A stretch of 64,000 nucleotides of DNA from Anarhynchus alexandrinus (lineage: Eukaryota > Chordata > Aves > Charadriiformes > Charadriidae), in assembly GCA_008711295.1 (NCBI GenBank), contig VUYV01000147.1, positions 675,919-739,918 on the forward strand, read 5' to 3'. Under the pieces are notes generated by a model. The model was not told where the DNA came from. It saw only the letters and a program-made list of their open reading frames with translations, and did not search any database. Each line of letters opens with the position of its first letter. The stretch's first letter is position 1. The translations under genes were made by a program, and so were the position numbers. This document shows positions 24,829 through 39,300 of this stretch, one piece after another.

Positions 24829-27800
24829 GAGAACTCTCTCCAGATATTGAACGGATAAGTTTCTCTGTTGACTCAGGGCCTCACTGAATATGGCCTCAAG
24901 GGCATACTTTGTGGTCTCCTCTTTAACCTTGATAATGGAGGTAATAAAAAGAAACACAAATAATAAATATAACAATCTTGATAATTGAGAAACCTTCTTA
25001 GATCAAATGCCCTTTTAAAGTTAGGGGGGAAAGGGAAAGGAGAAAGGAAGACATAACCTCTTCCTTATTCTGTGTGGAATTCCTGTTGATTCACAGTGAA
25101 ATTCTACATCTTAAATGACAGCTAATGTATTGATTGAATTATTCAGGTATGCATTAAAACAAATGGTGAAAAAAATGATTCGTGCAAAACCCCCGTACAC
25201 TGATTCCTTCCCTCCTCTCCCCCCAACTGCTCATAATCTGAAGGTAATCAGAAAAGCTTTGATTTATGGAAATATTGCCGTTGTTAATTACTATTTAGGA
25301 CAGGTAATGAATAACTGAAGAGGTACAGCCTACATGACCTTGCCTGCTCACCTTTGATGAACAGCTTAATCGGCACTTCCCAGACAGCATGATATGCTGA
25401 GAAAATGAAAGCATTTGAAATTCAGCTACATTTTCCAATTAATAGTACGTTAAGTAATTAATCATGCAGAGGAGGAAAAAAGGTCATGGCTATTTTATTT
25501 GTATCTAAAAGGTTTTGTGAAGTGAGGTATGTGTGGAGAAGGAGTGGGAAATGTTGCCACACAGAAGTAACCTAACCTTTGCACCATTCCTTCCCCTGCT
25601 TTTTATATATTGTTGTGCATTATTAATGGTGGTTAGTGTATGTAATTTTACTTCTTAACTGTGAACTATCTGCGTTCCCCCTGCTTTGGAGGCACTGATA
25701 TGAGCAGCTCTTACCATGCCCTGTATCTTACAAAATAGGTTAAGCAAGATCCACGCTTTACTTAATGGACTGCTTGATGCTTCATGTTTGCATATGGAGG
25801 ACTAAATTTAAGTCCTGAAGTCCCGGCATTTATGATGCTGATGGTCTGGCATTAACAAATTCAAAATAATATCTCCCCTAGGACAGCAGAAACTAGTTAC
25901 TTTTCGGTTTGTGTTTTCAGAATCTATGTGATTTGTTAGAATGGTGGAGGAATTTTAATTGTAATGGAAGTACCGCTTTCTAAAAAATGTGTTATTCTCA
26001 GACTTCAGGCACACTTTGTATAAGAAGAAAGCAATTTGAGGAATTGTATTTTGAATGAATCTAAATGACAAAGATAGCTGCTTTTTGCTTCTTCCAAATA
26101 ACATACCTGTCATCCTTAGGCAGTTTTCAGAGTTAAATCATACAGTGCTCTCTGACTTCGGCACCTGATTTCTGTTCAGTTCTGCTACAGACCCCTTTCC
26201 GGAGTGCAGCACATGGAGTCCTCTGGAGGAAGTTCTTTTTTCACATCTGTATGTGAAATTGTGGCTGCTCAGTAAAATCTAGGAGAATAAAGTAATGTTT
26301 CAGAGACAGTTCAAAACAGATACAGAAGAAACTCTGGTGATTATTTTTTTTTCTTCCTCTGCTTAGAATTCTACACTTCTTGGACCACTGTTTAAAAGTT
26401 GGATGTTTGGTAATTGAGATCCAGACTAAAAGTGAGCAGTGTCATCTGATGAGCTGCCCTTAAGAAGTTCAGTCTTCAGAGTCTGAGGATCTATGCTGTA
26501 TCTAAATACTTAAGCTCTTTTGCATTTGAAATAGCACCATTTTAAATTAAGTCTAAGAACGTAACACAGTTCAAAAAATGAGCGCTGAATTCCTCCGGTG
26601 GGTCTGCAGGAAGTGGAGCAGCAAGAGGTTGAAGCAAAAGCAGGAGGGAAATAACTGTGTGCAATCATCTGCCGTGCAGTTTTTTAACATTGCTGACCCT
26701 GCCTGATTACTGTTGAAACTGTAGGTTAGAAAGCAGTCTGCTGCTCGTGAAGAAGTTATCCAAGTAGAATAAGTTGCGGTAATGAAGGTATAGGTAAAAT
26801 TAAACTACTGCTGTTTTCACTCTGGAAAATGCTGAGTTTTCTAACCTGTAGAAGCCAGGGCTCTCCCAGGGACATGAGTCAGCCCACTTTTTCCTGTTCA
26901 GTCAGAGAAAGAGAGGAGAGAAGGGGTGCCCAGAAAAGCTGAGCAGTGCAGAAACTGAAGTGCAAGGATAAGGGCTGTTTCTCTCCATCTCTTCTTCTCA
27001 GGCTCTATAGTCCTTCAGCTAGCCGCAAAGTTCCTTAATGCATGTGTTGACGTTTTCTCCATGGATGCCCTTTGTAGTGTTTGGAGCCCTTGTCTCTTAC
27101 ATCTCTCTGGAATCCAATACAATGTCCTGGGCTTGGCTGTAGTAAGGGGAATACGTATTCCAGTACAGCTTTGTCTCAGAAGGAGCACTGTTTACCAGTA
27201 TGTTAAAAGATTAAACCTTGAGTATGTGGCTTTTGGGGCTCTAACTTTACCAGATTCACCCAGAACCATTGTAGTCATGAAGGATTATACTCAATTTTAA
27301 AATGTCAATTTTTAGTCTTCAGTAGCTTCAGAAAGTCCTATTTAAAAAAACAGGGAAAAAAAAAAAAGAAGAGGCAAAAGGACATAAAAAACAGGAAAAG
27401 GGGAACATTTGACAATTGAGTGTTTTACTTTTGATTCAGGGGAGAGATTTAACTTAATGTTGTGCTTTGGAGAAGGATAAATCATGAGAAATTTCAGACC
27501 TAATGGCACATGCTTCGGAGTGCTATGAAAATGTGAAAACTTGTCATAATGCAAAACATTTTGCAGGTATAGCAATAGTAAACACTATTGGTAAGGTAAG
27601 TGTAATTACCTCTGAATAATTAATGCAACTTCAGATTTTTTTTATACTGACCTAAATTGTATTTCTCAAATTATGAGCAAAGGCAAAAGCCACTTATCTT
27701 CTGTTATGGGAAAAATAAATGCAGTATATAATGATTAATCTCAAAATAAAGTGAACACTTTGAGCAGGTACTTGTGTACAGCTTTAAATACCAGCTTGTA

Positions 27801-30800
27801 ATTTGTTTGAACTGCAGTTTACATGATAAAACCTTTGGATTACTTATTAAAACCTTGGAAAACATCTGATGTCCAACATTAGGTTTCTAAAAGCACATAA
27901 AAGCCACTGTGTTAGATGAAGCTAAAGGTCTGCTGGTTTTGAGAGTAGCCATTAGCAGTTGCCTAGGGAAGAATGCAGAGGTAAGACAAATGAGTAGTGA
28001 TCACGCCCTGAACGCTTTCCCAGTTTCCAGCTGTTTGGCATTTAGGAATTTCCTCAGCCAGAAATGGTCTTTATTCGTGATGTTCTCAATGAATTCATGT
28101 CTTTCTGTGAGCTTTGTCTTGCTGTCTGCGGGCTCCTTGAGGACTTCTAGTATCTGCTATTTCCTTTAACAGAGTGCTGGCATTTGCTACAAATCATGGG
28201 AAGACACAGCTTATTTACTTATTTTTGAACTTGCCCGTGATTTCTGTTTGATACATGTTGGCCTCTTGTACTGTAAGAGGAAGTGAGCAAAGCTGATTGC
28301 TAATCACCTGCTTCAACCCATTCAGGATTTTAAAATACTTTTTAAATAAAATGCGCGCTCTTCTCCTGACATCATTCTAGTTTGAATGGCCCAAGACTAT
28401 TGAGTTCTTCTATGGGTAGCATGGATTCCACAAGTGTGGATTTGCGTTTTGCGTGAGGCAATGTTGGTGACCAAGTATTCTATTTTTGTAGACTTGGTGG
28501 CAGAAATGAAGTCAAAGTATTTACCTGTTGGTCTTTGTACCTCTGAAGAAAGACATCTTCTATATGTTGAAGCAAACCCTTTAGACCATGCATGATGTTT
28601 TTTGGCTATGGAGTTTTCCCAGTTTTTTTAGGGGACTATTCATTACATGTGGATAACTTTGTTTTGCAGAAGACTTGAATAATAATGCTTTCTTATATCA
28701 CTGGGGATGTGTGACGGGGTGGTTTTATCCATATTAACAGTACATTTACTGATGTTTTTACCCTTAGATAGAGAGGATAGTTTATTTACCCTGTTTGGTT
28801 TGCCTCTTAAAAGCAGCATTATTCTGAGGCTATGCAGGGTTCAGGGTATGAGAGCCCGTAATGGGCTGCATGACGGGGAGCCACTTAATGAAGGGCTTTT
28901 TTAATGCAAGGGCTATTACCCTCCTGGATACAAATGCAATTTGAAGAATGTCTAAATTATAGTTGACAGTAGTGACATGCTGAGATGGACATCCTGTTTC
29001 CGATCTCTTAGATGGATAATGTGCCTGGATTGGATGTGTGCTAAGTTTTTTGAACTGGTTTTCTAGAAATCTGAGGAAAATAGATTAACAGTAGTGGGTG
29101 AAGTACTTAGTTGCACTTGTCATCTAGCATGACTAAAGGAGAACAGATTAAATCTCTAAAGATGTTCCTTAGTATTAGAATGTGTTTTGCAAATACAACA
29201 TTTACTCTTTTTCAGTGAAGAGTATTGTGGAAATTATGTATGACCCATTTGAGATGTTGCCCCATTTTAAAGAATAAAACTAAATTCACTACTTCTTGAA
29301 AAAAAAGGAGAAGAAACGAAATGATCCTGAATAGTAAAACATTGCATAGTCTGGTTTAGGCTGATGTTTTGGGGTCCCTGGTGGAAGACTGCATGGTTAT
29401 TTCAGAATGGAGAACATACACAATGAAAGGCAATGGAGATGGGAGGAAGAGTGTTGACAAGTAATCTTAGGCCACGCTTTCACAGTAATTTCTTTTATAT
29501 AGGTTTTAGGCAGAATGTTGCTGGCTGCTCATTCCTGTGTCCCATCATTCCCAGAGTCATTCTTATGTTGCTTCCTCCTCCCAGTTGCTCTGTTGTGCCT
29601 GTGGTTGTGAACTGGTGTGGATTGAAAATAATAACTGGGGGATGTGGGAAGGTGAGCAGCATGGGTCAGTTTGTTAACCCAGTTTGTTGTGCAGCTGGAA
29701 AGAGTTGTTACACTGGTGCAGCAGCTGATGAGGACCATGGGAGCTGGTGGCCTGCGTAGAGGGGTTGTATAAACCTCTGGGGCACCTGAAGAAAATATGA
29801 AAATTACACACTTACATTTGCGTGCAACTTTAATTTTCCCGTACAAACAGTGTTGAGTATTTGTTGTGATCTGGAAGGTCAGTTGTGCGCTATTTAAGTT
29901 CTGCCTTGTAGAGAAAGGAAATAGCTTTTGTGTCACCTGCATGACCCAAAATGAATTTCAGCACAGGACCAACCTAAGTGTTTATGAAGTGTATAAATGA
30001 GAGAGGGGAGACAGAAGGTCATGGAAATTGTGATTTAATATGGATTTCATATGAATGTGGCTCAGGAAGAAAAGCTGTAATGTAGAGGTCGTATAGATGA
30101 GACTTTTGGCCTTTTACTTCACTTAAACCTGAATTTTTCGCCTGTAGAAATGAAACCACCAACCCATGAATAAATTTTAATTATGTGGATGTGTATGGGT
30201 ATAGTCAGACAAAAGTTAACTGGGAAGTAGTGACTGGTGAGAGCTGGGTGTTTCTTGAGGCATTGGAAAGACAGGAGCTCCGTGAGGAGCAGGAGAACCC
30301 TCACTGCGTCCCGGGTTACTGAGCTCTTCCACAGAGATGTTGATCCACAGACGATGCACCAACTTGCTGTTTTGCACTACAGAAGGGTGAAGTTCAAAGA
30401 GAATGCTTTCTGGGTCTCCGTATTTTAATTGACAGACTAACAAAGTTTACCAGTCCACTGAGCAGTTGAGCACTGACTTTTCAAGGTTTTGCTGCTGTAT
30501 GGTTCACATTGCCAGTATAAAGGCAATAGATCAGAGAAACTGTGCGCAAGGGAATTTATTGACTAGTCCCTGGATTGGCAAATGCAATTCAGGAAGGTAG
30601 TGGTTTTAAAGTTTGATCATTGACAGGTTATCTGGGTCATTACATTATGAAATAAATTGTGAAAGCTTGGGTCTGTGTTTGGGGCTGCTAAGGAATTCTG
30701 ATTGTCTTTCCTCCTTTTACGTTTCTTTATGTGGTGGCATAGATATGTTTTAAGGTGACTGAGATAATTTTTTTTTCTTCCTTACATACTTCAGTCTTCA

Positions 30801-31330
30801 TATGCTCCTTGGCCTCAGAAGTTGACTGATCCTTTTTTTTCTGTTTAACTTGTCAGTATGCTGCAGAGCTGAATTTATTTGAAGTACTTCCTTGATCAGA
30901 AAAACATATTTTGCTGCTTTTCTTATTCAGTAAGCCTTGTGGTTGGTTTCTTGTCTGTATTATTTGCTAGTAGCATCTTTAACAGCAAGTAGCCTACCTC
31001 CTTAGTGCAGTGCAATTAATATCTACCTAAAGAACACCTGTAAATATCCTGATCCTATTTGGTTTGCTCAGTACAGTACATTAATCAATCTATTGACTAA
31101 TTCCAAGGGTTCCTTGTTGTTCTCAAGCACACTTCACTTGGTGTAAAGTGAAGAAAGGAGAGGTGCAGGGAAGGCTTTATAGATAATGCACAGTGTAGCA
31201 GTGCTTTTGTACATTTAGATAAGCCATTTTTTAATCAGGAAATTTAGGCACAGGATTAGGAAAAGTACGTTTTTTTTCCTAGTAGTAGAAATGACTTTCA
31301 CGTATGAGTAACATGTGGTGGAGTTTTTGA
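24829..31330. other. Intronic sequence after exon 2, no gene seen
   Basis: AT-rich unique DNA without recognised repeats. TAAT-rich patches occur near 25430-25470 (CCAATTAATAG, AAGTAATTAATCATGCAG). Frames of up to 137 codons near 29530-29940 overlap on both strands and look random. Confidence 0.5.
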
Positions 31331-31334
31331 TCCT

Positions 31335-33397
31335 TGGGGCAGCGAGGAGGGTGCACAGTGAACTTGCTACCCTGGACTTCAGCAGAGCAGACTTTGGCCT
31401 CTTCAGTGATCTGCTTGCTGGAGTACAATGGGATAAAGCCCTGGAAGGAATAGGGGCCCAAGAAAGCTAGCTGCTGTTCAAGGACCACCTCCTCCAAGTT
31501 CAGGAGCGATGCATACCAACAAAGAGGAAGTCAGGCAAAAGCAATAGGAGACCTGCATGGATGAACAAGGAGCTCCTGGACAATCTCAAACAGAAAAAGG
31601 AAGCCTACAGAGGGTGGAAGCAAGGACAGGTAGACCGGGAGGTATACAGAGAAATTGTCCATGCAGGCAGGGATCAGGTTAGGAAAGCTAAAGCCCAGGT
31701 AGAGGTAAATCTGGCCAGGGACATCATGGGCAACAAGAAAGCCTTCTATAGGTATATCAGTGACAAAAGGAAGACTAGGGAAAATGTGGGCCCACTCAGG
31801 AAAGAAATGGGAGACCTGGTCACCCAGTCATGGAGAAGGCTGAGATACTCAATGACCTCTTTGCGTCAGTCTTCATCAGCAAGTGCTCTAACCACATCGC
31901 CCAAGTTGCAGAAAGCAAAGGCAGGGACTGGGAGAATGAGGTACTGCCCACTGTGGGAAAAGACCAGGTTCAAGACCATCTGAGGAACCTGAAGGTGCAC
32001 ACAAGTCCATGGGACCTGATGAGATTCATCTGTGGGTACTGAGGGAACTTGCCAAGTTGCTAAGTGACTATCCATCATATCTGAGAAGTCGTGGCAGTCT
32101 GGTGACGTTCCCACTGACTGGAAAAGGGGAAACATAACCCCTATTTTTAAAAAGGGTAAAAAAAGAAGACGTGGGAACCTGCAGGCTGGTCAGTCTCTCA
32201 CCTCTCTGCCCGGCAAGATCATGGAGCAGTTCCTCCTGGAACCTCTGCTAAGGTATATGGAAAATAAGGAGATGATTGGTGACAGCCAATGTGGCTTCAC
32301 TAAGGGCAAATCATGCCTGACAAATGTGGTGGCCTTCTATGACTGCGTTACAGCGTTGGTGGATAAGGGGAGAGCAATAGATGTCATCTACCTGGACTTG
32401 TGCAAAGCATTTGACACCATTCCGCATGACATCCTTGTCTCTAAATTGGAGAGACATGGATTTGACCAATGGACCACTCGTTGGATAAGGAACTGGCTGG
32501 ATGGTTGCACTCAAAGAGTTGTGGTCAACGGCTAAATGTCCAAGTGGTGAGCAGCGACAAGTGGTGTTCCTCAGAGGTCAGTACTGGGACCGGTGCTGTT
32601 TAACATCTTTATTCGTGACATGGACAGGGGGATTGATGCACCCTCAGCAAGTTTGCCAATGACACCAAGGTGTTTGGAGCGGTCGACATGCTGGAGGGGA
32701 GGGATGCCATCCAGAGGGACCTGGACAGGTTTGAGAGGTGGGCTCGTGCAAACCTCATGAAGTTCAACAAGGTCAAGTGCAAGGTCCTGCATGTGGGCCA
32801 GGGCAATCCCAAGAACAAATACAGATTGGGCAGAGAATGGATTGAGGACAGCCCTGAGGAGAAGGACTTGGAGGTGCTGGTTGGTGAGAAACTCAGCATG
32901 ACCCAGCAATGTGTGCTTGCAGCCCAGAAGGCCAACTATATCCTGGGCTGCATCAAAAGAAGTGTGGCTAGCAGGTCGAGGGAGGTGATTCTGATATCTA
33001 ATCTAAATCTACCTTCTTCCAGTTTGAAGCCATTCCCCCTCGTCCTATCACTACATGCCCTAGTAAAAAGTCCTTCCCCAGCTCTCCTTAGGCCCCCCTT
33101 AGGTACTGGAAGGCTGCAATAAGGTCTCCCTGGAGCCTCCTTTTCTCCAGGCTGAACAACCCCAACTCTTAGTTATATTATTAGATATTAGGGAAAAAAA
33201 AATCACTATGAGGGTGGTGAGGCACTGGAACAAATTGCCCAGAGAAGTTGTGGATGTCCCAGCCCTGGAGGTGTTCAAGGCCAGGCTGGATGGGGCTTTG
33301 AGCAACCTGGTCTAGTGGAAGGTGCCCATGGCAGACGGGTTGGAACTAGATGATCTTTAAGGTTGCTTTGAACCCAAACCATTCTATGATTCTGTGA
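31335..33397 (+). mobile_element. CR1 LINE, long copy with internal inverted segment
   Basis: A 2.06-kb sense CR1. It runs from the linker after the endonuclease (DFSRADFGLFSDLL-like), through the RT fingers and palm ([14 protein letters not shown] at about 32389) and C-terminal region, to the ATTCTATGATTCTGTG tail at 33381-33396. Frames are broken near 31830, 32040 and 32535. The catalytic FADD box has become FAND (32652-32663), so it could not encode an active enzyme. From 32994 to 33169 the sequence is reversed relative to both flanks. The endonuclease part and 5' UTR are absent. Confidence 0.92.
32994..33169 (-). repeat. Inverted segment inside the CR1 copy
   Basis: This 176-bp block reads as CR1 on the opposite strand (for example CCTCCTTTTCTCCAGGCTGA, typical of antisense CR1), while both flanks are sense CR1. 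ATATCTAA at the left junction and TTAGATAT at the right (33180-33188) are inverted copies of the same piece. About 170 bp of expected sense CR1 just upstream of the inverted block is missing. Confidence 0.85.
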
Positions 33398-36300
33398 ACA
33401 TCCATGTGTTGGTTTTTCATTCATTGATACAGACAGATTTATTCTGTTTCTTTTGGGTCGTGAAAGACAAGAACATTTAAAAAAAGGTTACTTGCTGTAT
33501 TTGCACAAAATATACTTCAACTTTAAGGCCAGCTGCTATATCTGTTTATGTAAAGTTATATTTAGTTGGTTGTGCCTTTTTTTTTCATTAAAGTTATAAT
33601 ACTATTTTGTTCAGCCATACCTCTTCCATGCAATATGGATTTCCAAAAAGCTCATTTGTTCTTGAATAGCTTATCTTTTTACCTGCTGTATGTGTCGAAT
33701 GAGTGTATTTTATTGCTATCAATTAAGTTTTAGAAAATCTGTCACCTTGTTATTTGGAGTAAAGTGCAACCAAACTCCAGTGAAAGCTATATAAAACACT
33801 GCCTTCTGAGAAACTCTTCCTTCTCTTTCTTCATTCCTCCTTTTTTTCCTAGTTTAGTATTTAAAGAATATTAGTTTATTTCTTCCGATCTGGAGTAATA
33901 AATTGAAGCAAGGTGAGAAATCTGTTTGCTACAAATAGAGTTCCAAAGTAGTAGGTTAATCTTGGACAAATCTACCCTTGCCATGTGGTTACCAAAAATT
34001 ACTAAATTTACCATGTGCTGGTGCTATCGCAGCACGTGATAGTATTCTCGGTTGTGACGCAACTTTCTACTGCATGATGCAGCTTTCTGACTTCTGATAC
34101 CTGCACGAGGAGAAGTTCAAATGGCATTGGCTGTCACTACAGCACTGTCAGGGTGGGGAGAAATGACCAGTTCTGGTCAACTCTTACCACTGTTAGTCAG
34201 GAGCCCGGGCTGTAAGTGGAAGTGTTTTGTTGCTGAAATGAAGTCAGCCTCTGCTTGGGGAACTGTGAATGTCAGTAAGAGGCATTACCTGAAGCTGCTA
34301 TTTCGGTAGCATTGTGAAGGGTGAACAAAAAGCAAAATGGTACTGTGCTAGCCTTTCAGACTTGCACAGGGAAAAGAGGATTTGAATAGCACGTTGGTAG
34401 CCTGGAAAGTGTTCCAGATTTTTTGAGGCATTTAGTATTCAGAGTGTGCAAGGCTGGGAGCCTGACAGACAGCTGAGGAGTAGTGCTTGTTTGATTTCTC
34501 ACTGCTTCCCTGCATGGAGAGGAGCAAGCCAGCCCTGCTTTTCAGTACTGTATCTGCCTGTTGTGCCATTGTTGTACCATCATTTTCCCTCTCAGACTGC
34601 TTGTGTGTGTGTGTGTGTATATATATTCTTTTTTTTTTTTTTTTCCCTCCTGAAGATGACAATAGTTTGTCTTGCTTTCAAATTTTCTGGCTATCTTGGA
34701 GTGTAGTGGAGGGCCAGACCTGAGCTATCGTACTGCTGCTTCTCATGTAGCTTCGTTTGGCTCGGGGCATGGGCGCAGCACTCCTGCCTGCAGAGCATGG
34801 CACGGGCTTAGCACATCTGGTGACTTTGTACCCTCTGCTTGGCACCCTTTGGCTGGACCCTTTCACAGAAAAGATAAAAAGTGGACAACTAGCGTATGTG
34901 AACTTATTTTATGTTTACATGGCCACTTCAATTTGCTGTAAGTGTAGGTGGCCTCTTCCCTTCCTTCTGCATGTTTCTGGCCGCTCCTGTTCTTTAGTTT
35001 TGACGTTTCTGTAGGTTGCCCTGACTGGAAACATTGCTCTGCTTTCCTCTCCCGCTCACCTGTGTGCAATTTTTAGCAGTCCAATGAATGCCACATTCAA
35101 GCAACTGGCTGTCCTGTAGGAGATGTGGAAGAAGCCTGGTTAGAAGTAGGGGGGGATAAAATAATTTTACTACTTAGAACAGGGAAAATAAAAACAGGAC
35201 CTGGGAATTATTTGGGTGGAGGCAGTGAAGGAAAAACACTATGGTCTATTAAAAAGAATGGTGTTCAGACAAGATGGAAAAAAGCCCTATAATAGAATGA
35301 GTAATGTACAGTTGTTGCTAATGCAGATTATTATTTCTGGAGCAGTAAGCTTCAGAAATACCATGTATTTCTGCGGTCAAGGTGCTGTGGTAACACTTTG
35401 AGCGTTGGTACCTCATGGACTGAGAGATTATCTTCCCTGTGCTCACTTCTCACTTTTGTCACATCGGAGACGAAGCCTCTTAGAAGCGGAAGCGAAGTGG
35501 TGAGCTAATTTGAGTTTGTGGCAGAGTAAGGGCATTCCCAATCTCACTTTTTAGTACAGGGCCTATTACACAACTGGGAACTAACATCCAAATGACCTAT
35601 GTATCTATAACCTCAGCAATGGCAACCCCAACAACAGAAGTAGTAATGCCTCTAAAAACAAACAAAAAACCCCTTAAAGTAAGATGAGGTGAAATTGAGG
35701 AAGCCACGTAATAGGAACAAAACAGAGGGAAGTGATGCTTTCCTCCACTTTTTTTTTCATGTACTGTGTCTGAAAATTTCCTGTCTGCTTAAATATTGAT
35801 TTCTGAGCTCTAATCCTTTTGCTGCTCTGTATGTAATTTATGATCCCTTGTTGTGCTTTTGCTGCAAGCCTGTGCTGATGCAGCAATCGTTGGTGTTTGC
35901 TAATAGTGACTAAAGCTGCGGTAATAATAAAACTATATTATTTTACAGAACAGATTTTGAATCAACTGAAATGATTTAACCTTCTTTTCTTAGGTTCTGG
36001 TGAACTAATGAAACAACTGTATTCAAGAAACAATGAGATTTTTAATTTGGGCGTTTCAACCATTACTTGTACAGATACTTGTTCGTATTGCCGTTATCAA
36101 GCAAATTATTTTTAGTAAGGNATCTTTGCTGGGATTATTTTGTTCTGTTTCCTACCTTTCTATATAAAGTTACTTTGAAAAGGCAAATCCTTTGTATTGG
36201 GGGTCACACAAACCTCATTTGCAAGTATGTAGGCTATGAAGAGGGAATCGCTTAGGTCTATGTATTAGAGAAGGAGCAGGTTTATGTCAGGTATGGGAAC

Positions 36301-39300
36301 AGATTCAGTTGTGTTGCTTTGCCTCATATGTGATGTGTGTCTTTGTTTCTGAACCTTAATCATTAGCATGGGCAATGTTGCAGTCGCAAATAGAGTGACA
36401 TCCAAAGCTGTCTGCCTTGCTTCCCATCTCCTCCTGGACTTGAAAGCATAACATCCTTTAAATGTGTTCTAGTGTGGGTTATAGAATATTATTCAGAAAT
36501 AAAATTCATGAAGAACATGACCTGCTAGAAAAAAATATTACTTTAAATTGCAGTGCATTTTTTCATTCCAATATGTGTTGCTTCTGTCCAAAGGTGGGTG
36601 GATTTTAATCAGATTTAAACTGTAGTTAAAATTAGCAAGCAAGAAAACTTGAATTAGATCATACATTTTTAACTAAGATTTGCATTTTACATAGTGTCTA
36701 TTTTGGATAAGAAAAAAACAGAAATCCTCCTGCCCCATACCCTTCCTCTTAAAGGGCTCTTGTCTCCTTCAAGAAGCCGTTCACCAGAGCTGTCAGCCAC
36801 GTCACAGGCTCAGATGGCCTAGCTATCAAAAGTTATGCGGTCCTCTGGTGGGGGCAATGTCTATGTTTTGTAATACTTGGTGAGAAGCTGAGTTTTCCTG
36901 GAGGTGTTTGAAACCCCAAACGCCTCCTTTCCTGAGGAGGTACAAGTGGAAGTATGTGTCGGAGGGAGGGACAGCGCTGGCGTCTGTTCAAAGAGAGATG
37001 ATGGGGTGTTTTACAGGTCAGCTCCATGCATGATTTGTGAAGGGATACGCACTTCTTCCCATACTCTCTTTTCAGTTCGTATACTCACAGTGTCAGTTTG
37101 GTTTACTCCCCCTTCTGTAGAAGAGTTTGAGCCCTTTACATTATCAATATAGCACATGTGCTGCTTTCTTTAGGGCCTGTTGGAGCAAACCATCGAGTTT
37201 CTTCTGAGAAGAAACCTGGGTCTAGGTGCTGAAAACTCTTTCTGGATATTTAGGTAGTGGCGACATTGCCTCAAATTTACCGCTTCCCAGATGGGGCAAT
37301 CTTCTAATGCTATTATAGCTGTTCTTGTGCCCCAAAGTGTCCCCTCATGTTCTGCAGTTTACAATGCATGTGCTGTGCCTGAGCCGTCATGCTATAAATG
37401 CATCTCTTGGGTGGACGCAGAATGTCCCTTTTACTATGTCCGATAGTGTGAACTGAAGCTAAAACGTCATGTGGACAGTGGTTGTCAGCAGGGCTCCAGA
37501 GGAGAGCTGGGCCGGGTATGATGCAGTGTAGTTCTGAGCTTGTCTTCTGCGGAGAGTGCTGAACCTGGCCTGCCTAGACAAAGCCAGCTGTCACCAGTTA
37601 GCTTGCAGGTTAAGGTTCACTCCCTGTGCCATCCACAATGGCAGGATAGACACAGTGGTGCACTACCCAGGTCAAGTTGTCTAAGTACAAGCAAGAAAGA
37701 ACAGAGGTTTCTGAAATGGATTGCTCATAGCAGTCTGTGCATTAGTGGAAAAGTGTACAGAAGACAAATATCCTACCAGACAGCTATGAAAACACCAGTC
37801 TACTTTTTCACTGAATGTTTTAAACCTGTCCTACCAGACATGAAAAAACCTGCCTGATATCAGGATGCTATTTTGTCTGGGGAGGTATAAGTAAGAAATA
37901 CTCTGGAGTAAAAAAAGCACAAGGGTGGGATTAATTTCCTTTTTTGTGTGTGTGTGTGTGCACTTTTGGTTTTGCATTGTATTTCATGAAGGGAAGATGC
38001 ATTTAGCTCTTAGTTTGTTTCAGAGGAAATAGTTTTTAAAGCTCTCAGTCGGTTCTACAGTATAAAATCCCAGCTTCAGAAAAAAATTGACAAAAGTGAA
38101 GAACCTGTTGGTACACTTACAATGTACGATGCTGGACTGTCCAGAGATACTCCAGCTAACCTTATTTATGTTCCTGAGGTAGGAGAGGTGGCCCAGCTCT
38201 CCACCTGCAATTGAGTTAGCTTGGTTGTATGCTACACTGGGGCAGTTGTACTGGTTCAGGGACACGTGGATTGCACAGTGCTAGGAAGACGTGCTCATGT
38301 TCATGCATCTAGTATATTGTGTGGAACCATGTATGCACCAAAACAGTGATTACCAAGGGATTTGTGAGTACTTTGTCAATGCTGCAGTATTTTGCAGTTT
38401 AAAAGAAACAACCCCGCAGTTAAAAAAAAACCCAAAAAACAGAACACAACAAAACCAAATGAAAACTTCCTCATCTTCTTTTGTCTTTCTAAAGAGCAGC
38501 TGTCAGGATATAACAGCTATTTACTCTATTTTGGATCAAACCATTTTTAACTCCCAGGAGGAAGAAAACCTAGCCACATATAAACACAAATCAGACATAC
38601 AGTACTATTTTAGAGAAAGCCAACAAACAGTATGAAGTAAGCATTTCTCTTGTGCGTTTGGTTTCTCTTAACTGATTCCCACGAATGAGCAAGCACGTGG
38701 CATTCAAACAGAAGAAACAGTTGTCATTAATTTTTCCTGTTTGGTATAGTTGATGTCTGCTAACCCAGCCTTTACCTTCCATCAGCTTCTCCCAATGTGT
38801 GTGTGTTTGTACCAAGCTTATGGTTCGGGTTTGAGATCTTTGAACTTGTGGACTTTCTTATAATAAAGAAAATGTGCAGCTGAGTGACATCTGCAGTGCC
38901 AGTAGCGAGTGTCCTTTGTGCAGGCGGTAGAGATGGCTTCCCATGCTCTTTGTGCCTGCTGGCACAAGTGTCTTGGGAGCAGATTGCTTTGGCTCTAGGC
39001 TTTGTAGGTGGGCTCTCGTCACTGACCTCCTGACTGGCAGTAACAGCTCTGCTTTCTAATTAGCCTGCAGTTGCAGGTAGATATTAAGCCAATATAAGTT
39101 TCCAATTAGGCTGCAGCTTCACAGGTCACAGTGAGCCAGCCTAATATCTTACTGTTGAGTACAGGGATTATTATGCTCCTCTTTACTCCCTCTCCTCCCC
39201 TGCCTCCCTAGCTAGCTTTACTCATCAGAGCTTACTGAGAGCTGATACAACTCATTATCCCAAGGAAAATGTTGTTGTTGTTGTTTTTCCGGATTCAGCT

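Noticed and set aside
24700..24975. 91-codon minus-strand frame over PTPRK exon 2
   Set aside because: It is the antisense shadow of the exon and the adjoining intron.
31561..33122. Plus-strand frames of 104-150 codons as a host gene
   Set aside because: They read as CR1 reverse transcriptase with frameshifts and a lost catalytic Asp.
35994..36118. Acceptor-like TTTTCTTAG followed by a 38-codon open stretch as an exon
   Set aside because: No usable donor, and an in-frame stop follows; left as chance.
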